This document shows, one piece after another, positions 1 to 7,995 of a DNA stretch of 64,000 nucleotides. The DNA is from Oceanitalea sp047302425. Its GTDB lineage: Bacteria > Actinomycetota > Actinomycetes > Actinomycetales > Actinomycetaceae. Below the pieces are notes generated by a model, which saw only the letters and a program-made list of their open reading frames with translations, was not told the DNA's origin and did no database searches. Every line of letters begins with the position of its first letter. Positions within the stretch are counted from its first letter, which is position 1. The DNA lies in the NCBI RefSeq assembly GCF_047302425.1, contig NZ_CP154855.1, positions 1,612,001 through 1,676,000 on the forward strand, given 5' to 3'. Made by a program: the position numbers and the translations under genes.

Positions 1-480
1 CTGGGCCTCACCGTCGAGGAGTTCCTCCCGATGCGCGAGGGCGAGAGCTGCGCCGTCGAGCTCGACGGGCAGACCGTGAGCGCGGACGTGTGGGCCGAGG
101 ACCTCGCCGTCGACGGCGCCCAGGTCCGTGGCACCTACCGCGGGGGGCCGGCCGACGGCGCCCCCGCCGTCACCCGCCACGAGCACGGCGACGGCGTGGG
201 CTGGTACGTGAGCACCCGCCTCGACGTCGCGGCACTCGCCCGCGTCCTCGCCGCCGTGTACGACGACGCCGGGATCGCGCCGTCGTCGGCGCCCGAGGGC
301 GTGGAGCTCATGACCCGCCACGGGAAGGACGCCGACTACCTCGTCGCCGTCAACCACCGTGAGGAGACCGTGCGCGTCCCGGCCGAGGGGACCGAGCTGC
401 TCACAGGCAGCCCGGTGGCCGGCGTGCTCACCATCCCGGCCGGTGAGGTCGCGGTGGTCCGCCGCGGAGGTGGCCGCTGA
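1..480 (+). CDS. GH42 beta-galactosidase, C-terminal part
   Basis: The reading frame is open from the first base, so only the last 159 residues are visible. They match the C-terminal trimerisation-like and beta-sandwich domains of GH42 beta-galactosidases: a start like LGLTVEEFLPMREGE, a middle segment GVGWYVSTRLD, and a final sheet typical of the family ending VLTIPAGEVAVVRR. The catalytic barrel lies outside the window. GH42 enzymes are usually cytoplasmic and release galactose from imported galacto-oligosaccharides. The position just upstream of a sugar importer and a GH53 galactanase resembles the gan operon of Bacillus (ganSPQAB), which supports a role in beta-1,4-galactan use. The stop is 97 bases before the binding-protein gene. 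The assignment rests on the C-terminal domain only. Confidence 0.75.
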   Translation: MGLTVEEFLPMREGESCAVELDGQTVSADVWAEDLAVDGAQVRGTYRGGPADGAPAVTRHEHGDGVGWYVSTRLDVAALARVLAAVYDDAGIAPSSAPEGVELMTRHGKDADYLVAVNHREETVRVPAEGTELLTGSPVAGVLTIPAGEVAVVRRGGGR

Positions 481-577
481 CGGCGGGGGCGTCAGCACAA
501 CGCAGGAAACACGCGGTGGCCGCGAGGACGTGGCCACCACCCGGGTGCCGACGGTGCCCCTTCAGAGAGGAAGAACA

Positions 578-1837
578 ATGCGCAAGTACCTAGGAGTGGG
601 CGCCTCGCTCGTCGCGACGGTCGCCCTCGTGGCGGCGTGCAGCGACGACGCGGAGCCCAGCGCCGAGCCCGCCGCCACCCAGGAGAGCACGGGCGGAAGC
701 GACGCCGCGGGCGCCGAGCTCGTCGTGTGGTCCGACGCGGAGCGGGAGGAGGCCATCCAGCAGGCCGCCGCCGACTTCGAGGCGGACACCGGGGCGACGG
801 TCACCGTCGTCCAGAAGAACTTCGAGGACCTGCGCGCGGACTTCCTCGCCCAGGTGCCCACCGGCGAGGGCCCCGACATCACCGTCGGTGCGCACGACTG
901 GCTCGGTGAGTTCGTCGAGTCCGGCGTCGTCGACACCATCGACCTCGGCGAGCGGACCGCCGACTTCGAGGACGTCACCCTCGAGGCCCTCACCTACGAC
1001 GGCCAGCTCTACGCCCTGCCCTACGCGCAGGAGACCGTCGGCCTCATCCAGAACGTCGACCTCGTCGGCGAGGAGACCCCCGAGACCTGGGACGAGCTCG
1101 TCACGATGGCCACCGAGGCCGGTTTCGGCGACCGCCCTGTCGTCTTCTACACCAACGGCACGGAGGGTGACATGTACACCTCCTACGCCTTCCAGACCTC
1201 CTTCGGGGCGCCGGTCTTCGTCCAGGACGAGGAGGGCTCCTACACCAGCGAGGTCGGCCTCGGCGGGGACGCCGGCCTGGCCTTCGCGCAGTGGCTGTAC
1301 GACAACGGCCAGGCGGGCACCGGCTACTTCACCGACACGGTCGACTACGACATCGGCAACGAGCTCTTCGCCACCGCCCAGTCGCCCTTCATCGTCCAGG
1401 GCCCGTGGACCATCCCGGTCTACCAGGACGCCGGCGTGAACGTCGCCGTCGGCCCGGTGCCGTCCGCCGGTGGGGAGACCGCCGCGCCCTTCGTCGGCGT
1501 CCAGGGCTTCTACCTGTCCGCGCAGTCCGACAACGCACTGCTGGCCAACGAGTTCCTCGCGAACTACATGTCCACCGACGAGGCGCAGCAGGCGCTCTAC
1601 GAGGCCGACCCGCGCATCCCGGCGCTGACCTCCGTCGCCGAGGAGGTCGCCAGCGACACGGTCATCGCCGGCTTCCTCGAGTCGGCCCAGAACGGTGTGC
1701 CGATGCCCAACATCCCCGAGATGGGCGCCGTGTGGGAGTTCTGGAACCCCGTGCAGATCGCGCTGATCAAGGGTGAGAACCCGCAGGACGTCTGGCCGAC
1801 CATGGTCAGCAACATCGAGTCCGCGATCGCCGACTGA
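578..1837 (+). CDS. ABC sugar-binding lipoprotein (GanS/MalE-like)
   Basis: A 419-residue extracellular solute-binding protein of the maltose/galacto-oligosaccharide class. The ATG at 578 is preceded by AGAGAGGAAG and opens a lipoprotein signal peptide with lipobox VAAC, so Cys21 would be lipidated and the protein held on the outer face of the membrane. The mature part starts with an acidic, Ser/Thr-rich linker, then the family pattern ELVVWSDAEREEAIQQAA, and later GPWTIPVYQDAGVNVAVGPVP. It should capture oligosaccharides, probably galacto-oligosaccharides given its neighbours, for the two permeases that follow. A 15-bp hairpin separates it from them, as often seen where the binding protein is made in excess. 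Function is clear; the exact sugar is inferred from context. Confidence 0.9.
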   Translation: MRKYLGVGASLVATVALVAACSDDAEPSAEPAATQESTGGSDAAGAELVVWSDAEREEAIQQAAADFEADTGATVTVVQKNFEDLRADFLAQVPTGEGPDITVGAHDWLGEFVESGVVDTIDLGERTADFEDVTLEALTYDGQLYALPYAQETVGLIQNVDLVGEETPETWDELVTMATEAGFGDRPVVFYTNGTEGDMYTSYAFQTSFGAPVFVQDEEGSYTSEVGLGGDAGLAFAQWLYDNGQAGTGYFTDTVDYDIGNELFATAQSPFIVQGPWTIPVYQDAGVNVAVGPVPSAGGETAAPFVGVQGFYLSAQSDNALLANEFLANYMSTDEAQQALYEADPRIPALTSVAEEVASDTVIAGFLESAQNGVPMPNIPEMGAVWEFWNPVQIALIKGENPQDVWPTMVSNIESAIAD

Positions 1838-1845
1838 CCCCGTCC

Positions 1846-1878
1846 GCCGGGTCGGGGCGCGCCGCGCCCCGACCCGGC
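1846..1878 (+). terminator. Hairpin between binding protein and permease
   Basis: A perfect 15-bp inverted repeat (1846-1860 and 1864-1878, arm gccgggtcggggcgc) with a 3-base loop lies between the binding-protein stop and the permease RBS. No T-run follows. It is more likely an mRNA-stabilising or partial-attenuation hairpin that favours the binding protein than a full terminator. Confidence 0.7.
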
Positions 1879-1901
1879 AGGACAGACCCGAAGGAGTCGA
1901 G

Positions 1902-3509
1902 ATGTCCGTCGGTCAGGAGGGCGTGACGCGCCCGCCCGCGCCCGCCGAGGTCCACGCCCGCAGCTGGCGAGGCCCGGGCTGGGGCTTCCTGCTCAAGCTC
2001 GTCGTCATGATGGTCGTCAACGCCCTGGGCGTGGCGGCGATCCTGTCGGCCTACAGCGCCAGGTCCTGGTTCATCCTGGGCGTGCTCGTCGTGCTGCTCG
2101 TGCTCGCGGACTGGATCTACTTCTCCCGCCGGGTCGTGCCGCTGAAGTACCTCTACCCGGGGCTCGTCTTCCTCGGGGTCTTCCAGATCTTCACGATGGG
2201 CTACACCGGCTACGTCGCCTTCACCAACTACGGCACCGGCCACCTCGGCTCGATGGAGCAGGCCGTGGAGGCCGCGCTCATCCAGGACGAGCGCCGCGTG
2301 GAGGACTCGCCCTCCTACCCCCTCGCGCTCGTGCGCGACGGCGGGGAGCTGGGTTTCGCCGTCACCGGTGAGGACGGCGTCGTCCGGGTGGGCACCGAGG
2401 AGCAGCCGCTGGAGCCCGTATCGGGTGCCGTCGTCGACGACCGCGGTGCCGCCGTCGAGGTCCCCGGGTGGGAGGTCGTCCCGCGCGCGGAGCTCTTCAG
2501 CGACGCCGCGCTGCAGGAGGCCGCCGCCGACCTGCGCGTGCCCGTGTCGGACGACGCCGAGGACGGCGCCATCCGCACCCGCGAGGGCTCCACCGGCACC
2601 GTCTACACCTCGAGCCTCGAGTGGGACCCGCAGGCGCAGACGCTGACCGACACCGAGACCGGCACCGTCTACTCCCCGGACGACCGCGGCAGCTTCGTCA
2701 GCCCCGAGGGGGAGCGGCTGGCCGCCGGCTGGTACGTGAGCGTGGGCTTCGACAACTTCGTCCGGGCCTTCACCGACGCCGCCTACGCCGGGCCGCTGCT
2801 CAAGGTCACGCTGTGGACCTTCGCCTTCGCCGCGCTCACGGTGCTCACGAGCTTCGGCCTGGGCCTGCTCATCGCGCTCATCTACAACGACACCCGGGTG
2901 CGCGGCCGCAAGGTGCTGCGCACCGTGTTCATCCTTCCCTACGCCTTCCCGGCCTTCATGTCCGCGCTCCTGTGGCGCGGCATGCTCAACCAGGAGTTCG
3001 GCGTCATCAACGACTGGTTCTTCCTCGGGGCGGGCATCCCGTGGCTCAGCGACCCGTGGCTGGCCAAGCTCGCCGTCCTGTGGGTCAACCTGTGGCTCAG
3101 CTACCCCTACTGGCTGCTTGTGACGACCGGTGCGCTGCAGTCGCTGCCGGCCGAGACGATGGAGGCCGCCCGCATCGACGGCGCCGGCCGCTGGCGCCAG
3201 TTCCGCTCGATCACTCTGCCGCTGCTCATGGTCTCGACGGCGCCGCTGGCGATCTCCTCCTTCGCCTTCAACTTCAACAACTTCACGATCATCTACATGC
3301 TCACCGGCGGTGGGCCGGCCTTCCCCGGCGCCCAGGTGCCCCTGGGGTCCACCGACATCCTCATCTCCGCGATCTACCAGATCTCCGGGGTGTCCGGCGG
3401 CCGGGCGGACTACGGCCTGGCGAGCGCGCTGTCGATCATCGTCTTCATCGTCATCGGACTCATCTCGGCCCTGGCCTTCCGCCGGACCCGCAAGCTCGAG
3501 GAGATCTAG
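1902..3509 (+). CDS. ABC sugar permease, MalF-like with large external loop
   Basis: A 535-residue inner-membrane permease. The ATG at 1902 follows the ribosome site GAAGGAG. Two or three N-terminal helices (about residues 28-50, 56-75, 83-105) precede a roughly 165-residue hydrophilic insert (about 112-278), then the core permease helices with the EAA loop EAARIDGAGRWRQF near residues 420-433, where the ATPase docks. The insert sits where MalF carries its P2 loop, which contacts the binding protein. Most Gram-positive sugar permeases of this family are near 300-430 residues, so this one is long. The gene is 2 bases upstream of the partner permease. It should form the channel with the next gene for galacto-oligosaccharide uptake; no ATPase gene is adjacent. 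Confidence 0.92.
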   Translation: MSVGQEGVTRPPAPAEVHARSWRGPGWGFLLKLVVMMVVNALGVAAILSAYSARSWFILGVLVVLLVLADWIYFSRRVVPLKYLYPGLVFLGVFQIFTMGYTGYVAFTNYGTGHLGSMEQAVEAALIQDERRVEDSPSYPLALVRDGGELGFAVTGEDGVVRVGTEEQPLEPVSGAVVDDRGAAVEVPGWEVVPRAELFSDAALQEAAADLRVPVSDDAEDGAIRTREGSTGTVYTSSLEWDPQAQTLTDTETGTVYSPDDRGSFVSPEGERLAAGWYVSVGFDNFVRAFTDAAYAGPLLKVTLWTFAFAALTVLTSFGLGLLIALIYNDTRVRGRKVLRTVFILPYAFPAFMSALLWRGMLNQEFGVINDWFFLGAGIPWLSDPWLAKLAVLWVNLWLSYPYWLLVTTGALQSLPAETMEAARIDGAGRWRQFRSITLPLLMVSTAPLAISSFAFNFNNFTIIYMLTGGGPAFPGAQVPLGSTDILISAIYQISGVSGGRADYGLASALSIIVFIVIGLISALAFRRTRKLEEI

Positions 3510-3511
3510 CC

Positions 3512-4393
3512 ATGACCTCGCTCCAGGAGACCGGCCGCACGACGGCCCGCCGGCGCCGCTGGTGGGCGGAGGTGGGCTGGAAGTACCCGGTCGCCGTCGT
3601 CATCGTGTTCTACGCGGCCTTCCCGCTCGTCTACGCGCTCTCGGCCTCCCTCGACCCGCAGGGCTCCCTCGCCGGGTCCTCCTCGCTCTTCGACGAGCTC
3701 AGCACGCTGAACTACGCCGAGCTGGGCGAGACGCGGTACTGGACGTGGGTGGCCAACACGCTGCTCGTGTGCAGCGCGGCCGCGGTCGGCGCGGTCCTCA
3801 TGGGCGGCGCGGCGGCCTACGCCTTCTCCCGCTTCCGCTTCCGCGGGCGGCGCGCCTCGCTCACCACCCTGCTCATCATCCAGATGTTCCCGCAGACAGT
3901 GGCCTTCGTCGCTGTCTTCCTCCTGCTCATCGCGCTCGGGGAGGTCGTGCCGCAGCTGGGCGTCAACTCCAAGCTCGCGCTCATCTGCGTGTACCTGGGC
4001 GGTGCGCTGGGCGCCAACACCTTCCTCATGTACGGCTTCTTCAACACGATCCCCATCGAGATCGACGAGGCCGCCCGCATCGACGGCGCGCCGCACGCGC
4101 AGATCTACTGGCGGATCATCATGCCGCTCGTGACGCCGATCCTCGCCGTCGTCGGGCTGCTCGCCTTCATCTCCTCCTTCGGCGACTTCATCCTCGCGCG
4201 CATCGTGCTCACCGGGGAGGACAACTGGACGCTCGCGGTGGGGATGTACCAGTGGGTGTCCAACCAGCTGACCTCCCGGTGGGGACTGTTCGCGGCCGGC
4301 TCGGTCGTCGCCGCGGTGCCCATCCTCGTGCTGTTCCTCTCGCTCCAGCGCTACATCGTCGGCGGCCTGTCCGCCGGGTCCGTCAAGGGCTGA
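3512..4393 (+). CDS. ABC sugar permease, MalG-like
   Basis: A 293-residue permease of the binding-protein-dependent transport family, second half of the heterodimer with the preceding gene, from which it is separated by 2 bases. After a basic N-terminus (TTARRRRWWAEVGWK) come six predicted membrane helices. The EAA loop EAARIDGAPHAQIYWRIIMP lies near residues 188-208, and the C-terminus ends with SAGSVKG, typical of MalG-type subunits. Together with the MalF-like subunit it should import galacto-oligosaccharides released by the GH53 enzyme downstream. A shared MsmK-type ATPase encoded elsewhere is the likely energy source, because none is encoded in this cluster. Confidence 0.92.
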   Translation: MTSLQETGRTTARRRRWWAEVGWKYPVAVVIVFYAAFPLVYALSASLDPQGSLAGSSSLFDELSTLNYAELGETRYWTWVANTLLVCSAAAVGAVLMGGAAAYAFSRFRFRGRRASLTTLLIIQMFPQTVAFVAVFLLLIALGEVVPQLGVNSKLALICVYLGGALGANTFLMYGFFNTIPIEIDEAARIDGAPHAQIYWRIIMPLVTPILAVVGLLAFISSFGDFILARIVLTGEDNWTLAVGMYQWVSNQLTSRWGLFAAGSVVAAVPILVLFLSLQRYIVGGLSAGSVKG

Positions 4394-4414
4394 GGCACGT
4401 ACCTCCTGACGACT

Positions 4415-4436
4415 GCCCCGTGCACCCGCACGGGGC
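4415..4436 (+). terminator. Hairpin upstream of the GH53 gene
   Basis: A 9-bp perfect inverted repeat (gccccgtgc / gcacggggc, 4415-4423 and 4428-4436) with a 4-base loop sits in the 76-base gap between the MalG-like permease and the GH53 gene. No T-run. It probably modulates read-through or mRNA stability within the operon. Confidence 0.5.
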
Positions 4437-4469
4437 GGAGATCGACGACGATCAACGGAAAGGACCGAC

Positions 4470-6902
4470 ATGGCAGGCAGGACAAGGAGGGCAGCCGTGG
4501 TCGCCGCGGCCACCGCTGCCCTCGTGGGCGGGGCGCTGGTCGCACCCGCCGGGGCGGCGGAGGAGCCGGTCGAGGCCGGCATCACCGTGCCCAGGGTCGA
4601 GGGCATGGGGGAGGACTGGATCAACGGCGCCGACGTCTCCTCGGTGCTGTCCCTCGAGGAAAGTGGGGTGACCTTCCGCGACTTCGCCGGCAACGAGGCG
4701 GACCTCTTCGAGGTCCTCGCCGACGCCGGGGTCAACTGGGCGCGCGTGCGGGTGTGGAACCAGCCCTTCCTCGCCGCCGACCCGACGAAGGGCTACGGCG
4801 CCGGCAACGTCGACGCCGACCGCGCGACGGAGATCGGCGTGCGCGCCACCGATGCCGGCATGCGCGTCCTCGTGAACTTCCACTACTCCGACTTCTGGGC
4901 CCACCCCGGCCAGCAGCACAGCCCGCGCGCGTGGCGCGACCTCACGCACGACGAGCGGGTGACGGCGCTGTACGACTACACCGCCGCGACCCTCACGCAG
5001 ATGGAGGCGGCCGGCGTCGACGTCGGCATGGTGCAGATCGGCAACGAGACGACGGGCGGCGAGATCGCCGGCACCCGCGGCTGGGACCAGACGGCCGAGC
5101 TCTTCGACGCCGGCTCCCGCGCCGTGCGCGACACCCTGGGCGACGACGTCAAGGTCGCCGTCCACTTCACCAACCCCGAGCGGGCCGGCCAGTACGCCGA
5201 GGTCGCCCGCCAGCTCGACGTGCATGGCGTCGACTACGACGTCTTCCTCAGCTCCTACTACGCCTTCTGGCACGGCAGCCTCGCGAACCTCACGAGCGTG
5301 CTCGACCACGTGGCCACGACCTACGACAAGGAGGTGGCGGTCGCCGAGACGTCGTGGACCTACACGCTCGACGACGGGGACGGCACGCCGAACTCGGTGC
5401 AGAGCGTCGACGGTCCCTACTCGGTCTCCCCACAGGGCCAGGCGCTGGCCGTGCGCGACGTCATGCAGGCGGTGGCGAACGTGTCCGACGGACGCGGCAT
5501 CGGCACCTTCTACTGGGAGCCGGCGTGGCTCCCGGTCGGCCCGCCGGACGAGTTCGAGCAGAACTGGGAGCTGTGGCAGCGTGACGGCTCCGGCTGGGCG
5601 ACGACGTACTCCCAGGAGTTCTACGACCCCGACGGCGGGTGGTCGCCCGACCTCGACCCCTCGGAGTGGGCGGACGCCTACGGCGGTTCGGGCTGGGACA
5701 ACCAGGCGCTCTTCGCCCACGACGGCACGCCGCTGGAGTCGCTGCGCGTGTACGAGTACGCCCGTACCGGTTCGGTGGGCCCGCGTGAGGTCGACGCCGT
5801 CGCCAGCCCCCAGCTCTCGGTGCTCGAGGGAGAGCCGGTCGCGCTGCCCGCGACCGTGAGCGTCTCCTACACCGACGGCACCTCCGAGGAGCAGGCGGTG
5901 ACCTGGCACGACTCCACCGACTGGATCCTCGGCGTCGGCACCTACCGCGTGCGGGGCACCACCGAGGCCGGCCACCCGGTGGCCGCCACCGTGACCGTCC
6001 GTTCGGGTGACGCGACGGGCACCAACCTCGTCGTCAACCCCGGCTTCGAGGACGGCGTGGCCCCGTGGACCGGAAGTGGCAGCGGGTACACGATCAGCAG
6101 CTCGAGCGACCCCTACCAGGGCAGCCGCTCCCTCCACTTCTTCGCCGAAGGCCCCTACAGCTTCTCGGTGGAGCAGGTGCTCCGCGACGTCCCGCCGGGG
6201 GAGTACCGGCTCTCGGCCGTCGCGCACGGTGGTGCCGCCGGCGCGGCGGACACGATGAGCATCTCCGCCGCCTCCGGGATCTCCACCGTGTCCGCGCCCT
6301 TCGGCCTCGCCGGGTGGCAGGTGTGGCAGCGTCCGCAGACCGGTCCGATCACCGTGGGCGCCGACGGCGTGGTGACCATCCGCGCCGAGCTCAGCCTCAG
6401 CGGCGGGGCGTGGGGTGCGCTGGACGAGTTCTCCTTCACCGCGGTGGAGGAGCCGACAGTGGTCGATACGGCCGAGCTCGAGGGCTTCGTCGCGGCCGCG
6501 GAGGGCGTGGACCGCGCCGCGTACACCGCCGAGTCCCTCGCCGTGCTCGACGCCGCCTTGGCCCGTGCCGCCTTCGTCCTCGGCTCGCCGGAGCCGAGCC
6601 AGGCCAGCGTGGACGCGGCGGCCGGTGAGCTCGAGGCGGCGCTCGCCGCACTCGTCGAGGTGCCCGGGCCCGAGCCCACGGAGCCGGGCGGGCCCACCGC
6701 CCCCGGTGGCCCGACCGACCCGGGGGACACCCCGGGCGCGGACCCCGACGGCCCGGCCGGTCCTGCCGACCGTCCCGGCGCCGGCCCGCGGGGCGGTGAG
6801 CTGCCCCGCACCGGCGTCACCGCGCCGCTGCTCACGGTCGCTCTGCTCCTCGGCCTCGGTGCCACCGCGCTGGTCGTGCGGCGGCGGATGACCGCCGGCT
6901 GA
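4470..6902 (+). CDS. ganB: Sortase-anchored GH53 endo-beta-1,4-galactanase
   Basis: An 810-residue secreted enzyme that should cut beta-1,4-galactan (type I arabinogalactan) at the cell surface. Visible order: signal peptide ending around APAGAA (residue 30); GH53 barrel from about 45 to 435 with acid/base Glu193 in QIGNE and nucleophile Glu293 in VAETSW; a bacterial Ig-like (Big_4 type) domain about 440-512; a beta-sandwich about 517-655 beginning TNLVVNPGFEDG, in the place where GH53 enzymes carry CBM61; a FIVAR-like three-helix segment about 660-730; a Pro/Gly-rich linker; and a sorting signal LPRTG (778-782), hydrophobic helix and RRR tail. RBS GGAAAGG precedes the ATG. It is the last gene of the gan-like operon and is followed by a strong terminator. 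Confidence 0.93.
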   Translation: MAGRTRRAAVVAAATAALVGGALVAPAGAAEEPVEAGITVPRVEGMGEDWINGADVSSVLSLEESGVTFRDFAGNEADLFEVLADAGVNWARVRVWNQPFLAADPTKGYGAGNVDADRATEIGVRATDAGMRVLVNFHYSDFWAHPGQQHSPRAWRDLTHDERVTALYDYTAATLTQMEAAGVDVGMVQIGNETTGGEIAGTRGWDQTAELFDAGSRAVRDTLGDDVKVAVHFTNPERAGQYAEVARQLDVHGVDYDVFLSSYYAFWHGSLANLTSVLDHVATTYDKEVAVAETSWTYTLDDGDGTPNSVQSVDGPYSVSPQGQALAVRDVMQAVANVSDGRGIGTFYWEPAWLPVGPPDEFEQNWELWQRDGSGWATTYSQEFYDPDGGWSPDLDPSEWADAYGGSGWDNQALFAHDGTPLESLRVYEYARTGSVGPREVDAVASPQLSVLEGEPVALPATVSVSYTDGTSEEQAVTWHDSTDWILGVGTYRVRGTTEAGHPVAATVTVRSGDATGTNLVVNPGFEDGVAPWTGSGSGYTISSSSDPYQGSRSLHFFAEGPYSFSVEQVLRDVPPGEYRLSAVAHGGAAGAADTMSISAASGISTVSAPFGLAGWQVWQRPQTGPITVGADGVVTIRAELSLSGGAWGALDEFSFTAVEEPTVVDTAELEGFVAAAEGVDRAAYTAESLAVLDAALARAAFVLGSPEPSQASVDAAAGELEAALAALVEVPGPEPTEPGGPTAPGGPTDPGDTPGADPDGPAGPADRPGAGPRGGELPRTGVTAPLLTVALLLGLGATALVVRRRMTAG

Positions 6903-6914
6903 GCCCAGCCCGAC

Positions 6915-6950
6915 GACGTGGCCCGCTCCTCCCGAGGAGTGGGCCACGTC
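6915..6950 (+). terminator. Strong hairpin after GH53
   Basis: Two 17-base arms (6915-6931 gacgtggcccgctcctc and 6934-6950) pair with one G-U wobble around a 2-base loop, 12 bases after the GH53 stop. No T-run follows, as usual for high-GC actinomycetes. It marks the end of the first galactan operon. Confidence 0.8.
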
Positions 6951-7065
6951 CGTCGGTTCGACCACGATGCGAGATGCCGCGCAGGCGGCCGCCGCCACGC
7001 CGCGGCACGGGCCGAGGATGGGGGCAGCGGCCGCGCCGGCCGTGTCCGTCGACGAGAGGCACCCC

Positions 7066-7525
7066 ATGAGCGTCACCGACGAGCTCCTCCGCAACGCCGA
7101 GGCCTACGCCCCCGGCCCGGCACGTCGCCGTCGTCGCCTGCATGGACGCCCGGCTCAACCCGTACGGGCTGCTCGGGCTCGAGGAGGGTGACGCCCACGT
7201 CATCCGCAACGCCGGCGGGGTCATCACCGACGACGAGATCCGGTCCCTGGTCATCAGTCAGCGCCTCCTCGGCACCCGGGAGATCATCCTCGTCCACCAC
7301 ACCGACTGCGGGATGCTCACCTTCACCGACGACGAGCTCAAGGCCCAGATCGAGGCCGACACGGGTATCCGTCCGCCGTGGTCCCCGGAGTCCTTCCGCG
7401 ACCCGGCCGAGGACGTGCGCCAGTCCCTCGCGCGGATCGCCGCGAACCCCTTCGTCCCGCACAAGGACCAGGTCCGCGGCTTCGTCTACTCCGTCACGGA
7501 CGGGACGCTCACGGAGGTCGAGTAG
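7066..7525 (+). pseudogene. Beta-carbonic anhydrase with a frameshift near the 5' end
   Basis: The product would interconvert CO2 and bicarbonate using zinc. The ATG at 7066 (RBS-like GAGAGG) gives MSVTDELLRNAEAYAPGPARR, the usual start of this actinobacterial beta-CA group, but the rest of the enzyme is in another frame: ARHVAVVACMDARLNPYG, then HVIRNAGG, and LVHHTDCGM with the zinc ligands Cys, His and Cys. The switch must fall between about 7108 and 7121, in gcccccggcccggcacg. Nothing in the downstream frame could start it: the frame closes at 7067 and the only ATG (7142) lies just after the zinc-binding Cys. A one-base loss of a C or G in this run, or a sequencing error in it, explains the pattern. 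The remaining frame is intact to the stop at 7525, so a recent mutation or an artefact is likelier than old decay. Confidence 0.75.
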
Positions 7526-7563
7526 CCCCCCGCGGCCGGGGTACCGGCGCCGAGCTCACGGAC

Positions 7564-7569
7564 TAGCCT
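7564..7569 (+). promoter_or_regulatory. Leaderless -10 box for the DUF3052 gene
   Basis: TAGCCT, six bases before the ATG at 7576, the same spacing as at eight other genes in the window. Transcription would start on the start codon. Confidence 0.55.
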
Positions 7570-7575
7570 CCCGAC

Positions 7576-7995
7576 ATGGCCCGGACGGTCGCCGAGAAGA
7601 TGGGGGTACGGGCCGGGGCCCGCGCCCACGTCGTCGGTGCGCCGCCCGAGGCCGTCGCCGCGATGGGGCTGCCGGAGCTCGACCTCGCCCAGGAGCTCGA
7701 GGGCGACTTCGACCACCTCCACGTCTTCGTCACCCGACAGGAGGACCTGGTCACCGCCCTCGGCTCCCTACGCGACCACCTGCGCCCGCGCGGCACGCTG
7801 TGGGTGTCCTGGCCCAAGGGCGGGCAGCTGGGAACCGACCTCACCCTCCACGTGGTCATCGCCCTGGCCTACGACGCCGGCCTCGTCGAGAGCACCTGCC
7901 TGCGCGTGGACGACACCTGGTCCGCCCTCAAGCTCACCCTGCCGAAGCCCGGCAAGATCTACCACAACAGCTACGGCACCCTGCCGGGAGGCTGA
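7576..7995 (+). CDS. DUF3052-like protein
   Basis: A 139-residue cytoplasmic protein of a family common in actinobacteria and of unknown function. Recognisable features are the start VAEKMGVRAGARAHVVGAP, the middle segment LHVFVTRQEDLVTALGSL, LWVSWPKGGQLGTDLT, and VDDTWSALKL. The fold resembles a small Rossmann-type protein; the WPK-x-TDLT part is the family hallmark. No catalytic residues are known to me. There is no ribosome-binding site; a TAGCCT box lies six bases upstream, so the message is probably leaderless. The 3' end converges on, and overlaps by 62 bases, the reading frame of the alpha/beta hydrolase on the other strand. Confidence 0.7.
   Translation: MARTVAEKMGVRAGARAHVVGAPPEAVAAMGLPELDLAQELEGDFDHLHVFVTRQEDLVTALGSLRDHLRPRGTLWVSWPKGGQLGTDLTLHVVIALAYDAGLVESTCLRVDDTWSALKLTLPKPGKIYHNSYGTLPGG

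Noticed and set aside
6950..6965. Possible tRNA T-arm (ggttcgacc)
   Set aside because: No acceptor or anticodon arm can be built around it.
4452..7094. 880-codon open frame on the minus strand opposite the GH53 gene
   Set aside because: It mirrors the GH53 gene; its composition (Gly/Arg/Val-rich, no domain) is that of an antisense shadow in high-GC DNA.
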